Shown one piece after another: positions 8,829 through 17,433 of a DNA stretch of 64,000 nt. The stretch spans positions 1-64,000 of the forward strand of contig JAGVUR010000087.1 of NCBI GenBank assembly GCA_019136135.1, read 5' to 3'. How positions within the stretch are numbered: the first letter of the stretch is position 1; each line of letters opens with the position of its first letter. The translations under genes were made by a program, and so were the position numbers. Under the pieces are notes generated by a model, which was not told the origin of the DNA, made no database searches, and saw only the letters and a list, made by a program, of their open reading frames with translations. The stretch comes from Verrucomicrobiota bacterium (GTDB lineage Bacteria > Verrucomicrobiota > Lentisphaeria > Oligosphaerales > Oligosphaeraceae).

Positions 8829-10583
8829 ATGAACGAAGGTATCATCACTCGTGTTAACGGACCGATTGTTGAGGCTCGCAACATGGAGCGTGCCGGAATG
8901 CTTGAGGTGGTTGAGGTTGGCACCGAACATTTGATCGGTGAAGTCATCCGAGTCCGCCGTGGCGGTCTCGCGACCATCCAGGTCTATGAAAACACATCCG
9001 GATTGAAACCAGGTGAAACTGTGTATTGTACGGGAAGGCAGCTGTCTGTCAAGCTCGGACCAGGTTTGCTTGGCACTATCTACGATGGTATTCAAAGACC
9101 TTTGGACCGAATCGCGGAACTCTCAGGAGCGATGATTCGGCGAGGCGAAAAAACCGAACCCCTCGACATGTCCAAGAAATGGCACTTCGTTCCAACAGTC
9201 AACCCGGGCGATGAACTGAAACCAGGTGTCGTCTATGGCGAAATCCAGGAGACCGACTCGATTAAACTCAAGCTTATCGTACCGCCAAGCCAAAAACCGA
9301 CGCGGGTGAAGACCATCGTGCCGGAAGGCGACTACGCCGGCGAGGAAACCCTGCTGGTTGCCGAAAATAACGACACGCTTGGATTCTATCAGTACTGGCC
9401 GGTCAGGAAGCCAAGGCCTGTTATTGCACGAAAGCAACTTACAACGCCGCTTTTGACCGGATTGCGCGTGATCGATGCGTTCTTCCCGATCGCAAAGGGC
9501 GGTGCGGCCGCGATCCCAGGAGGATTTGGCACCGGAAAAACGATGACCCAGCAAGCTTTGGCAAAGTGGTCGGACGCCGATATCATCGTCTATATCGGAT
9601 GCGGTGAACGAGGCAACGAAATGACCGAGGTATTGAGGGAATTCCCCGAACTCGTCGACCCAAGGTCGGGGCGTTCATTGATGGAACGGACCATCCTCAT
9701 CGCCAATACCTCGAACATGCCTGTCGCGGCGCGTGAAGTCTCGATCTATACCGGCATTACCTTGGCGGAATACTATCGCGACATGGGATACCACGTGGCG
9801 ATCATGGCGGATTCCACATCTCGTTGGGCGGAAGCGCTCCGGGAATTGTCGGGTCGATTGGAGGAGATGCCTGCGGACGAAGGATTTCCAGCGTACTTGC
9901 CCACTCGTCTGGCAAGCTTTTACGAGCGCGCTGGTTTCGTCGAGACGATGTCTGGCGACTCGGGTTCTGTTTCCGTGATTGGCGCCGTATCTCCTCCAGG
10001 CGGCGACTTTTCGGAGCCGGTGACTCAGCACACGTCGCGATTTATCCGTTGTTTCTGGGCATTGGATCGTGCCTTGGCGAATGCGCGTCACTACCCTGCG
10101 ATCAGCTGGCATGACAGCTATTCCGAGTATTTGATTGAAATCGCAGGCTGGTGGGGCCAGCAGGATGCCGAGTGGAAAGCCCATCGCGATCTGCTGATGG
10201 AAGTCCTCCAGGAAGAAGTCGGCCTGCAACGAATTGCGAAGTTGATTGGACCAGATGCATTGCCTGACCATCAACGGCTGACGCTGCTCGTTGCAGACAT
10301 TATCAAAAATGCATTCTTGCAGCAGAATTCCTTCGATGAAATCGACATGTACTGTTCTCCTGGCAAGCAGACCTGGATGCTTCGGTTGCTGGCGACATTC
10401 ACCGAAAGGTCGCAAAATCTGATCAGGAAAGGTGCGATGTTGGCGGATATCAATGCCATTACGGCGTTGCCGAGATTGTTGCGCATGAAATCAGAAATTC
10501 CGAATGACGACAAGACCGCAATGGCGAATCTGGAACAGCAGATCAGTTCGGCGCTAGACGCCATTGAATCGAACTTGCGATGA
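8829..10583 (+). CDS. atpA: V/A-type ATPase catalytic subunit A
   Basis: A 584-residue catalytic subunit. It opens with the beta-barrel (ITRVNGPIVEA), then the long non-homologous bulge region (about 110-190), the P-loop GGFGTGKT near residue 232, the GCGERGNEM motif and the SRWAEALRE stretch. Length matches the family (about 580-600), clearly longer than F-type beta subunits. It is flanked by E and B in the standard order. An ATP-hydrolysing or synthesising motor is expected at the cytoplasmic membrane; the direction cannot be read from sequence. The symbol is the prokaryotic V-type name. Confidence 0.97.
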   Translation: MNEGIITRVNGPIVEARNMERAGMLEVVEVGTEHLIGEVIRVRRGGLATIQVYENTSGLKPGETVYCTGRQLSVKLGPGLLGTIYDGIQRPLDRIAELSGAMIRRGEKTEPLDMSKKWHFVPTVNPGDELKPGVVYGEIQETDSIKLKLIVPPSQKPTRVKTIVPEGDYAGEETLLVAENNDTLGFYQYWPVRKPRPVIARKQLTTPLLTGLRVIDAFFPIAKGGAAAIPGGFGTGKTMTQQALAKWSDADIIVYIGCGERGNEMTEVLREFPELVDPRSGRSLMERTILIANTSNMPVAAREVSIYTGITLAEYYRDMGYHVAIMADSTSRWAEALRELSGRLEEMPADEGFPAYLPTRLASFYERAGFVETMSGDSGSVSVIGAVSPPGGDFSEPVTQHTSRFIRCFWALDRALANARHYPAISWHDSYSEYLIEIAGWWGQQDAEWKAHRDLLMEVLQEEVGLQRIAKLIGPDALPDHQRLTLLVADIIKNAFLQQNSFDEIDMYCSPGKQTWMLRLLATFTERSQNLIRKGAMLADINAITALPRLLRMKSEIPNDDKTAMANLEQQISSALDAIESNLR

Positions 10584-10616
10584 ATCGAAAGACAGACAAT
10601 AGGATGACAAGGTAAC

Positions 10617-12020
10617 ATGAAAGTCGCAGGATTAGAATATAGAGGAGTATCCTCCATTGACGGACCGCTGGTATTTATCGACAATATCCGCGATATCGCT
10701 TATGATGAACTGGTGGAAATCACGACGCCAACGGGTGATGTACGCCTAGGACAGGTTCTGGACGTGACCGCCTCTGCAGCAGTCGTCCAGGTCTTTGGAG
10801 GCACTGTGGGATTGTCGCAGGAAAAAACAAAGGCTAGATTCTTGGGATCGGCCTTGAAGATCCCAGTCTCAAAGGACATGCTGGGGCGTGTCTTCGATGG
10901 ACTCGGAAGACCCAAGGACGGACTGCCTGAACCGTTGACCGCCGATAGGAGAGACGTCAATGGAATGCCTGTCAACCCCTACTCCCGTGAATATCCAAGG
11001 GACTTCATCCAAACGGGAATCTCCTCTATCGACCTGATGAACACACTGGTCAGAGGACAAAAGCTCCCGATTTTCTCCGGAAATGGATTGCCGCATAACA
11101 GAATGGCGGCGCAAATCGCGCGGCAAGCCAAGCTGCTGAGCGAAGAAGTGGAGTTCTCAATCGTCTTCGCAGCTATGGGTGTCAAGTACGACGTCGCCAG
11201 ATTCTTCATCGATTCCTTCGAAAGGTCAGGCGTGCTCCACAATGTGGCGATGTTCTTGTCGCTGGCCGACGATCCTTCCGCAGAACGACTGGTGACCCCA
11301 AGGTCTGCTCTGACATTGGCGGAATACTTGGCGTTCGACCTGGGGATGCACGTGCTTGTCATCATCACGGACATGTCAAACTACTGCGAAGCGTTACGTG
11401 AAATCGCTACGGCACGAGGCGAAATCCCATCTCGTAAGGGCTATCCTGGCTACCTTTACAGCGACTTGGCGTCCATGTACGAGCGCGCAGGACGTTTGCG
11501 CGGGGGAGCCGGATCCATTACGCAAATGCCAATCCTGACCATGCCGTCAGACGATATCTCCCACCCGATCCCGGACTTGACCGGATACATTACCGAAGGG
11601 CAAATCGTGCTGGAGCGCGACATGCATCAGCGTGGGATCTACCCTCCTGTTGCTGGCTTGCCATCGCTATCGCGTCTAATGAAGGACGGTATTGGAAAGG
11701 GTCGTACTCGTGACGATCATCCTCGCGTTGCGTCCCAATTGTTTGCGGCGTATTCCAAGGTCAAGGACATTCGCTCGTTGGCTTCGGTCATCGGCGAAGA
11801 GGAATTGAGTCCGGTTGACAAGCTGTACTTGAAATTCGGCGCTGAATTCGAGAACAAGGTAGTTTCCCAAGGGGAATTCGAGGATCGTCCCATCCAACGG
11901 ACCTTGGAAATCGGTTGGGAAGTCCTCAAGATCCTTCCGCGCTCGGAATTGCTCAGGGTCTCCGAAGAAGAATTGGCCAAGTACTACGACGAAGCAGTGA
12001 CTATCAAGTCGAAGAAGTAA
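10617..12020 (+). CDS. atpB: V/A-type ATPase regulatory subunit B
   Basis: A 467-residue subunit with the degenerate nucleotide site typical of B. The usual P-loop position reads [10 protein letters not shown], with no GKT. Other family marks are [26 protein letters not shown] and the [15 protein letters not shown] stretch. The start codon follows AGGATGACAAGGTAAC. It is separated from subunit A by 33 bp and from subunit D by one base, consistent with coupled translation. It forms the hexamer with subunit A. Confidence 0.97.
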   Translation: MKVAGLEYRGVSSIDGPLVFIDNIRDIAYDELVEITTPTGDVRLGQVLDVTASAAVVQVFGGTVGLSQEKTKARFLGSALKIPVSKDMLGRVFDGLGRPKDGLPEPLTADRRDVNGMPVNPYSREYPRDFIQTGISSIDLMNTLVRGQKLPIFSGNGLPHNRMAAQIARQAKLLSEEVEFSIVFAAMGVKYDVARFFIDSFERSGVLHNVAMFLSLADDPSAERLVTPRSALTLAEYLAFDLGMHVLVIITDMSNYCEALREIATARGEIPSRKGYPGYLYSDLASMYERAGRLRGGAGSITQMPILTMPSDDISHPIPDLTGYITEGQIVLERDMHQRGIYPPVAGLPSLSRLMKDGIGKGRTRDDHPRVASQLFAAYSKVKDIRSLASVIGEEELSPVDKLYLKFGAEFENKVVSQGEFEDRPIQRTLEIGWEVLKILPRSELLRVSEEELAKYYDEAVTIKSKK

Positions 12021-12021
12021 G

Positions 12022-12645
12022 ATGAAACTTAATGTTCCTCCAACCAAAACCAATCAGCTTATCCTGAAGCAAGATCTCGCGATGGCGACAGAGGGATTTG
12101 ACCTTCTCGAGCAAAAACGCGAAATCCTGGTGATGGAACTGATGCACCTGCTCGATCGGGTCAAGCTCGTTCACCAGGAATTGGAAGAACGACGCAAGAA
12201 GGCCTACGATACCTTGAAGCGCGCTCTTTCTTTCAATGGTTATTACCACATGCGCAATATCGCAAGTGGTATCCGCTACGACCACAAGGTAACATCGCAT
12301 ACACGCGTGGCAGCGGGAATTAGAATCCCAACGCTCGAAATCGAACAAGGTGAATTCAAGCTGCAATACGGGTTTGCCGGAACAGATTCCCTGGTCGATC
12401 AGACCATGAACGACTTCTTGCTTTTGCTGGAAGTGGCAGGCAAGCTGGCGGAATTAGAATCTTCTGTGTGGCTCTTGGCGAGGGAGCTTAAGAAGACGCA
12501 GCGCCAAGTCAATGCACTCGAGCATATTTTCATTCCTGATTACAAGGAAACATTAAAGTATATTGAGCAGGTTCTTGAGAGCAAGGAACTCGATTCGTTC
12601 TTTACGATGAAACTCGCCAAGAAACAGATGACGGAAGAAACCTGA
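12022..12645 (+). CDS. atpD: V/A-type ATPase subunit D (central rotor shaft)
   Basis: A 207-residue, nearly all helical protein beginning with the conserved NVPPTKTNQLILKQDL-like segment, which fits the family pattern P-T-(K/R)-x-x-L. Two long helices at the N- and C-termini form the coiled-coil shaft inserted into the A3B3 ring, with a shorter insert between. The ATG lies one base after the TAA of subunit B. This is the last structural gene of the ATPase set. Confidence 0.95.
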   Translation: MKLNVPPTKTNQLILKQDLAMATEGFDLLEQKREILVMELMHLLDRVKLVHQELEERRKKAYDTLKRALSFNGYYHMRNIASGIRYDHKVTSHTRVAAGIRIPTLEIEQGEFKLQYGFAGTDSLVDQTMNDFLLLLEVAGKLAELESSVWLLARELKKTQRQVNALEHIFIPDYKETLKYIEQVLESKELDSFFTMKLAKKQMTEET

Positions 12646-12691
12646 TAGCCTAGTAGGGCGCATTAGTCAAGTTAAATTTTGGAAATATCCA

Positions 12692-13150
12692 ATGCCAGTT
12701 CAAATCATCAAAAAACTCTTGTTGGTTCTTGATGCCTCTTCACCTTCGAAGGCAGCTACAGATTTCGCCTTGGGACTGGCAAAGCAGATCCCCTGCAGCC
12801 TATTAGCGGCATTTGTGATCGATACAACGATGATCTCGGATCTCTTGGATATGCGTGTCCTGATCCAAGAAGAAATGGATGATTTCATCGATGACCTCGA
12901 AATCCAGGGCGATGCAATACTCGATGACATAAAACGACGCTGCGAAGAACTGGAAATCGAACTCGATGATGCCCTGCACTGCCGAGGAAAACTTAACCTC
13001 GCAACATTGCAAGCACAAAAACAGTATGGAGCCGACGCCATCGTCATCGGCGGCTGGAAAGAATCATGCCGACATAAGGACGAAGCCTCAGCTGCCCGCG
13101 CACTGGTCCTTGACCAGGCAACTTGCCCAGTCTTCGTCATCAAGGACTAA
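12692..13150 (+). CDS. Universal stress protein (UspA family)
   Basis: A 152-residue alpha/beta protein of the Usp fold. The first strand KKLLLVLDASSPSKAATDFAL and the second strand LLAAFVID are typical, and DAIVIGGWKES occupies the place of the usual ATP-binding loop G-2x-G-9x-G, whose pattern is not clearly intact. It follows the ATPase operon by 46 bp on the same strand and may be cotranscribed. Role unknown; Usp proteins near transport and energy genes often act as nucleotide-sensing modulators. Confidence 0.85.
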   Translation: MPVQIIKKLLLVLDASSPSKAATDFALGLAKQIPCSLLAAFVIDTTMISDLLDMRVLIQEEMDDFIDDLEIQGDAILDDIKRRCEELEIELDDALHCRGKLNLATLQAQKQYGADAIVIGGWKESCRHKDEASAARALVLDQATCPVFVIKD

Positions 13151-13401
13151 ACGCAGTCTGAATTATGAATTATGAATGCTGAATGCTGAATGCAGGGAAA
13201 CCCGTTTGTCCGGTTTGGTATTCAGGTGGCATGTCACATACATTTTGAGTACGAAACTGATGAATTTTTGGGGTTGATTAAGCGTTGGATTTTCGAGGAA
13301 AACAGCTCCCCATCACAGAACCTAAAACTCCACAAAAACCAGCGGCAACGTCCCATAGTCCCAGACCCATGGGTCACATTTGTCTCATAGGTCCCAGTCC
13401 C
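13151..13401. other. Intergenic repeat-derived DNA left of minisatellite
   Basis: No credible gene. At 13160-13194 a run of the unit TGAATGC(TGAATGC) preceded by GAATTATGAATTA is seen. The same wording recurs at 13402-13420, 13790-13806, 16220-16246 and 16378-16393, and a related form at about 33420-33450. It marks a family of short repeats specific to non-coding DNA in this genome. Confidence 0.6.
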
Positions 13402-13440
13402 ATGAATGCTGAATGCTGAAGTTGCGCCTTGAAAGTCGGA
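13402..13440 (+). repeat. Left copy of direct repeat block A flanking ktrAB
   Basis: ATGAATGCTGAATGCTGAAG followed by TTGCGCCTTGAAAGTCGGA recurs nearly identically, in the same orientation, at 16223-16267, with an extra TGAATGC unit there. Both copies run directly into the GTCGGACAGG decamer arrays. The pair encloses the AT-rich ktrAB genes. Confidence 0.85.
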
Positions 13441-13450
13441 CAGGTCTGAT

Positions 13451-13693
13451 GGGTCGGACAGGGTCTGACAGGGTCGGACGGGGTCGGACGGGGTCGGACG
13501 GGGTCGGACGGGGTCGGACGGGGTCGGACGGGGTCGGACGGGGTCGGACGGGGTCGGACGGGGTCGGACGGGGTCGGACGACGGGGTCGGACGGGGTCGG
13601 ACGGGGTCGGACGGGGTCGGACGGGGTCGGACGGGGTCGGACGGGGTCGGACGGGGTCGGACGGGGTCGGACGGGGTCGGACGGGGGTCGGAC
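13451..13693 (+). repeat. 10-bp minisatellite, about 23 units of GGGTCGGACG
   Basis: Thirteen head-to-tail units run from 13451 to 13580 (the first two are variants ending in A, the second with TCTG), then a 3-bp ACG insertion, then ten more units from 13584 to 13683. Because 10 is not a multiple of 3 and no stop codon is formed, all three frames stay open and give artefactual Pro/Arg-rich reading frames; these are not genes. The + strand has G4 runs every 10 bases, so quadruplex formation is possible. Confidence 0.97.
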
Positions 13694-13720
13694 TCTGGGA
13701 CTGGGACAAATGAGACACAA

Positions 13721-13770
13721 TTTGCCTTTACCCCTGGGTGGTATATCACGCCCCGTTGGGGCTAATGTTT
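13721..13770 (+). repeat. Left copy of direct repeat block B flanking ktrAB
   Basis: TTTGCCTTTACCCC, GGTGTATATCACGCC-like sequence and CCCGTTGGGGCTA are shared with 16132-16210 in the same orientation. Between these blocks the right copy has gained a perfect hairpin. GCCCC-GTTG-GGGC is itself a small palindrome. Together with block A it brackets ktrAB. Confidence 0.8.
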
Positions 13771-13867
13771 GCGCCCCTCGTGGGCTGAATTATAAATGCT
13801 GAATTAGGTTTAATCCATCGTTGCGTCTTGCGACACCAGCTCATGAAATATACTTCAATTTATCTTA

Positions 13868-14530
13868 TCACTTTTCTGAAATATTCATTATATCTTCCAT
13901 TTTACCTACGACAAACATCCTTTGATCTTCTTCAAGCGGTATATTCGGGTCTATATTTACTGTGAGTTTTCCGTTCCTTAAAATTCCTATGACATTTATA
14001 GAATATTTTCTTCTTAAATCTAATTCTATTATGCTTTTACCAATCCAACTTACCGGTATTTTAGTCTCTGCTATGTTGTAGTCTTTTTCTAATTCAATTA
14101 ACTCCATAAAATCTGGTGATATCAAAGTTTTAGCTGTCTTTATCGCCATATCTTTCTCGGGAAATACTATTTTGTCGGCTCCGATTTTCTCCAGTACCTT
14201 TGCGTGTTTATTATTGCTTGCCTTGCATATTACATATTTTGCTTCCATATCTTTGGCCAACAGTGTGGTCATAATGGATGCTTCTATATTTGAGCCTATG
14301 GCTACAACCACAACATCCATATTGTTTATTCCTAAATCTCTTAGTACCATTTCATCTGTAGCATCTGCCACTACAGCTTTTGTCACAAATGGTGTTATCT
14401 CTTGTATTTTATACTTATCACTATCGATCACGAGTACTTCAGCACCATACCCTGATAAGGTTTGAGCTAACGATGAACCGTATCTGCCACAGCCTATTAC
14501 CACAATATTCTTATGCTTTATTTTTTTCAT
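13868..14530 (-). CDS. ktrA: KtrA/TrkA-type potassium channel regulatory (RCK) subunit
   Basis: A 220-residue cytoplasmic RCK protein. A Rossmann NAD(H)/ATP-binding domain begins with VVIGCGRYGSSLA (residues 10-22), the acidic end of strand 2 is VLVIDSD, and a TrkA-C domain spans about 140-220. The single N+C domain length is that of KtrA, not the doubled TrkA of enterobacteria. It starts 3 bp after the stop of ktrB. Codon choice is far more AT-rich (many ATA, AAA, TTA) than in the genes on either side, suggesting recent acquisition. Confidence 0.93.
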   Translation of the reverse strand: MKKIKHKNIVVIGCGRYGSSLAQTLSGYGAEVLVIDSDKYKIQEITPFVTKAVVADATDEMVLRDLGINNMDVVVVAIGSNIEASIMTTLLAKDMEAKYVICKASNNKHAKVLEKIGADKIVFPEKDMAIKTAKTLISPDFMELIELEKDYNIAETKIPVSWIGKSIIELDLRRKYSINVIGILRNGKLTVNIDPNIPLEEDQRMFVVGKMEDIMNISEK

Positions 14531-14533
14531 ATT

Positions 14534-15868
14534 TTATCCCACATTTACATTTTCTTCTGGGTATGAGTATCTCTTAGGTTCACTGTTTGAGAAAAGAGCA
14601 AAAAGTATAGTCAAACTACCTACTCTACTGGAAAACATTATTAATATTAATACTATCTTTGCTACAGCTGTAAGTTTTGTAGTAATACCAAGTGTTAATC
14701 CTACTGTAGCATAGGCGGATGCCACTTCAAATAGTACTTCCATAAAAGAAAGGCTATTGTCAGTTAGTGTAATAATCAAGGTGCCTGTTGTTATGAGAAA
14801 GATACACCACAAAAGAATTATTAAGGCTTTATTCAATATACTATAAGATATTGCTCTATTAAATACCTCAATTTTTTCGTTTCCTTTGATTTGGTTTATC
14901 ACTGCAAGTATTATTATGGCAACTGTTACAGTTTTAAGACCTCCTGCCGTTGACGCAGGACTTCCACCAATTATCATCAGTATCACCTGTAGGAACTTAC
15001 TTGCATTTTTCATGGCTGCTAAATCTATGGTATTGAATCCTGCCGTCCTCGGACTTACTACTTGAAAAAATGATGCAAGTATCTGTTTGTCAAAAGGTAG
15101 GCTACCTAAAGTTTCAGGGTTGTTACGTTCAATTAGATAGAGGACCATAGTCGGGAAGATAATAAGTGACACTGTCATTATTACAACTAACTTAGTATGT
15201 AGATTATATTTTCTGAACCTCCATTTATTCTGTTGTATATTCTTTAAAGAAGAAAAACCGAACCCGCCTATTATAACGAGCATTGCCACAGTGATATTGA
15301 TAATATAGTTATTGCGATATTTTGTAAGGGAACTGAAATTACCCATTAAATCGAATCCCGCATTGCAAAAAGCTGATATTGAGTGAAATATACCATGTCC
15401 TATGCCTTTAATAATTCCGTATTCCGGTACAAAGGCAATAGATAGCAATACCGCACCTATAATCTCTACCAAGAACGCAATTACTACTATGGACTTCATA
15501 AACTTTACTATGCCTGCCAATCTGTCAGCACCCGATGCTTCCTGCATAAGCATTCTCTCTTTTAAATCTATCTTTTTGCCTGAAATTATCGCTCCCATAG
15601 TGGCTAAAGACATAAAGCCGAGACCGCCTATTTGTATCAATGCAAGGATGACACCGCGTCCGAATCCTGTCCAAAATGTACCTGTGTCCACGACTACAAG
15701 TCCCGTTACACATACAGCGGAAGCGGCTGTAAAAAATGCGTTTAAAAAACCCACTTTTTCTCCACTATTTGTTGCCACTGGTGTATTAAGCAGCAAAGCC
15801 CCTATGAAAATAATAATAAAATAACCTATTACTAATTTTTGACTTGCAGTAAGTTTGATATTAGTCAT
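14534..15868 (-). CDS. ktrB: KtrB/TrkH-type potassium uptake channel subunit
   Basis: A 444-residue membrane protein made of four M1-P-M2 repeats as in KtrB. Selectivity-filter-like segments are visible as ASAVCVTGL, SISAFCNAGF, VSPRTAGFNT and ASAYATVGLT, each with the conserved glycine. GAGGAGA lies 3-4 bases upstream of ATG 15868. It is cotranscribed with ktrA. KtrB usually works as a Na+-dependent K+ uptake dimer gated by the KtrA octamer. Strong AT bias and Firmicutes/Fusobacteria-like sequence flavour set it apart from its surroundings. Confidence 0.95.
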   Translation of the reverse strand: MTNIKLTASQKLVIGYFIIIFIGALLLNTPVATNSGEKVGFLNAFFTAASAVCVTGLVVVDTGTFWTGFGRGVILALIQIGGLGFMSLATMGAIISGKKIDLKERMLMQEASGADRLAGIVKFMKSIVVIAFLVEIIGAVLLSIAFVPEYGIIKGIGHGIFHSISAFCNAGFDLMGNFSSLTKYRNNYIINITVAMLVIIGGFGFSSLKNIQQNKWRFRKYNLHTKLVVIMTVSLIIFPTMVLYLIERNNPETLGSLPFDKQILASFFQVVSPRTAGFNTIDLAAMKNASKFLQVILMIIGGSPASTAGGLKTVTVAIIILAVINQIKGNEKIEVFNRAISYSILNKALIILLWCIFLITTGTLIITLTDNSLSFMEVLFEVASAYATVGLTLGITTKLTAVAKIVLILIMFSSRVGSLTILFALFSNSEPKRYSYPEENVNVG

Positions 15869-16131
15869 TATATCTCCTCAATGCTAAATCTTTTTATAGC
15901 ATATCATTAATAACCTTCCGGAGTTGTCCCGTGGTTCTCAAAAGATAAGCTTTTTTTGCCTGATTTTCTATTCCAGCAAACCGTTTTTTTCAAAAAAATC
16001 TATTTTGGAGGGGGCATTGCGAAGTGTGGGGAGGATGCCGCTCCCCACTTTGGAGTTTGAATTGAAACATCTTGAAACAATCTTCAATTTCGCTTTCTAC
16101 TTATGTCGCACCCTTGCAGGGTGCAATCCTG
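15869..16131. other. Intergenic region upstream of ktrB
   Basis: No gene is supported. AT-rich sequence directly upstream of ktrB (15869-15915) probably holds its promoter, though no clear -35/-10 pair could be assigned. Base composition returns to the host level beyond about 15930. A small hairpin GCACCC-TTGCA-GGGTGC lies at about 16108-16124. Confidence 0.4.
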
Positions 16132-16210
16132 ATTTGCCTTTACCCCAGGGTGTCGCACGCCTTTGGCGTGCGACACCCTGGGATTGTATATCACGCCCCG
16201 TTGGGGCTAG
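16132..16210 (+). repeat. Right copy of block B with inserted perfect hairpin
   Basis: It shares TTTGCCTTTACCCC and TATATCACGCCCCGTTGGGG with 13721-13770. Between these lies an 18-bp perfect inverted repeat, CCCAGGGTGTCGCACGCC (16144-16161) and its complement (16165-16182), separated by only TTT. Such a hairpin would be very stable in single strands or RNA. Confidence 0.85.
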
Positions 16211-16222
16211 TGTGGCTGAATT

Positions 16223-16267
16223 ATGAATGCTGAATGCTGAATGCTGAAGTTGCGCCTTGAAAGTCGG
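16223..16267 (+). repeat. Right copy of direct repeat block A
   Basis: Same orientation as 13402-13440, with three instead of two TGAATGC units, then GAAGTTGCGCCTTGAAAGT and entry into the decamer array. The two copies lie about 2.8 kb apart on either side of ktrAB. Confidence 0.85.
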
Positions 16268-16278
16268 ACAGGTCTGAT

Positions 16279-16358
16279 GGGTCTGACAGGGTCTGACAGG
16301 GTCGGACAGGGTCGGACGGGGTCGGACAGGGTCGGACGGGGTCGGACGGGGTCGGACG
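16279..16358 (+). repeat. 10-bp repeat array, 8 units of GGGTC(G/T)GAC(A/G)
   Basis: Eight units follow the same order as the start of the larger array at 13451: variants ending in A and with TCTG first, then GGGTCGGACG. This suggests the 23-unit array expanded from a similar short precursor. It ends in CCTGGCCCCTCGTGGGCGG, which is again related to the DNA at 13771-13790. Confidence 0.92.
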
Positions 16359-16407
16359 CCTGGCCCCTCGTGGGCGGAATTATGAATGCTCAATGCCCTG
16401 TCTGTGG

Positions 16408-17265
16408 TTAGCCATGGCGTCGTGCGTGGGCTGCGATAAGGCCATCGACGAGATGGTCGGGGATATTAAGATTTCCAGTGCCGATGCCGAGTTTGGTGTT
16501 GGGATGGGCTTCGCCGTGGAAATCGGTTCCTCCGCTGATGGCCAGGTCGAGTTTCTTGGCAATTTCTATTAGATGGGTTTGATGGGTTATTTTATGGTCT
16601 GTGTGATAGGCTTCGAGTCCATCGAGTCCCATTGTTTTGAGTTCGGTGGCGATGGCCAATGTCTTTGATCCTGTTCTGCATCCATTGCTCATGGGATGTG
16701 CCCAAATTGCAATTCCGCCGCTATCGTGCATAAGATTGATCACCTGTTGCAGTGAAAGGACTTGCCTGGTCACGTAGGCTGGTTTGGATCTTCCAACGAA
16801 TTTATCGTATGCAACTTTATGATTTTTGACATATCCATGCTTGACGAGAGCCGCTACGATGTGTGGTCTTCCAATCGCCGCTCCTTGATTGTTCTGGATG
16901 ATTTCATCGTAATCCAAGTGCATTCCTAATTCGGCCAGTTTAACCAGGATTGCCTTGTTTCTTTTGTGCCTGTATCGGAGCAGCTGATTGGTGGCTTCTA
17001 GTAGCTGTGCCTTGTTGGGATCGAGGAAAAGACCAACAATGTGAAGGTGATTGGCATATTTCCCGTTGCCTGCCAGTTCGATTCCAGGGATGCAGGTCAG
17101 GTTTGGGATTTTCTTGCCTGCTTCCAGGAATCGTTGCAATCCATTGGCTGTATCGTGGTCGGTCAGCGCGATTGCCGTCAGATTGTTCTGAGCTGCGAGG
17201 TTTGGCAGGTCTTCTGGGGCGACGGTTCCGTCTGAAGCTGAACTATGGCAATGAAGGTCAATCAT
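16408..17265 (-). CDS. PHP-domain phosphoesterase (TrpH/RNase AM-like)
   Basis: A 285-residue PHP-family metal hydrolase. Motifs in order are DLHCHSSASDG (residues 3-13, metal ligands), ALTDHDT (about 33-39), GIELA (about 61-65), IGRPHI (about 130), IAIWAHPMS (about 184-192) and SGGTDFHGEAH (about 249-259). This is the full-length pattern of the YciV/TrpH group, shown in E. coli to be a 5'-3' exoribonuclease and nucleotide 3',5'-bisphosphate phosphatase (RNase AM). It stands alone, downstream of the repeat island. The ATG at 17265 is the start of the DLHCHS motif, as in homologues. Confidence 0.9.
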   Translation of the reverse strand: MIDLHCHSSASDGTVAPEDLPNLAAQNNLTAIALTDHDTANGLQRFLEAGKKIPNLTCIPGIELAGNGKYANHLHIVGLFLDPNKAQLLEATNQLLRYRHKRNKAILVKLAELGMHLDYDEIIQNNQGAAIGRPHIVAALVKHGYVKNHKVAYDKFVGRSKPAYVTRQVLSLQQVINLMHDSGGIAIWAHPMSNGCRTGSKTLAIATELKTMGLDGLEAYHTDHKITHQTHLIEIAKKLDLAISGGTDFHGEAHPNTKLGIGTGNLNIPDHLVDGLIAAHARRHG

Positions 17266-17433
17266 ATTGTATTTCTTGGTATCAGGTATTGAAAGTTAAT
17301 GAAAACCGAGGTAATTTATATTTTTTGACATTCTTTTCAACAGAATGTTCGTTATGAATATGAAGCTTGAGAGTCGAGGGCATTAGTTAATCATACGCTG
17401 TCACTTATAAACATCTGACAAGGCTGAGGATTT

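Noticed and set aside
13451-13693. CRISPR-like array
   Set aside because: Units are contiguous 10-mers without spacers; no cas gene in the window.
13234-13802. Several long reading frames on both strands encoding Pro/Arg/Thr or Gly/Arg repeats
   Set aside because: They are produced by the 10-bp minisatellite, which has no stop in any frame; no ribosome sites and no conserved domain.
13402-16358. Possible composite transposon around ktrBA
   Set aside because: Flanking repeats carry no transposase or insertion-sequence ends; described instead as a repeat-bracketed acquired segment.
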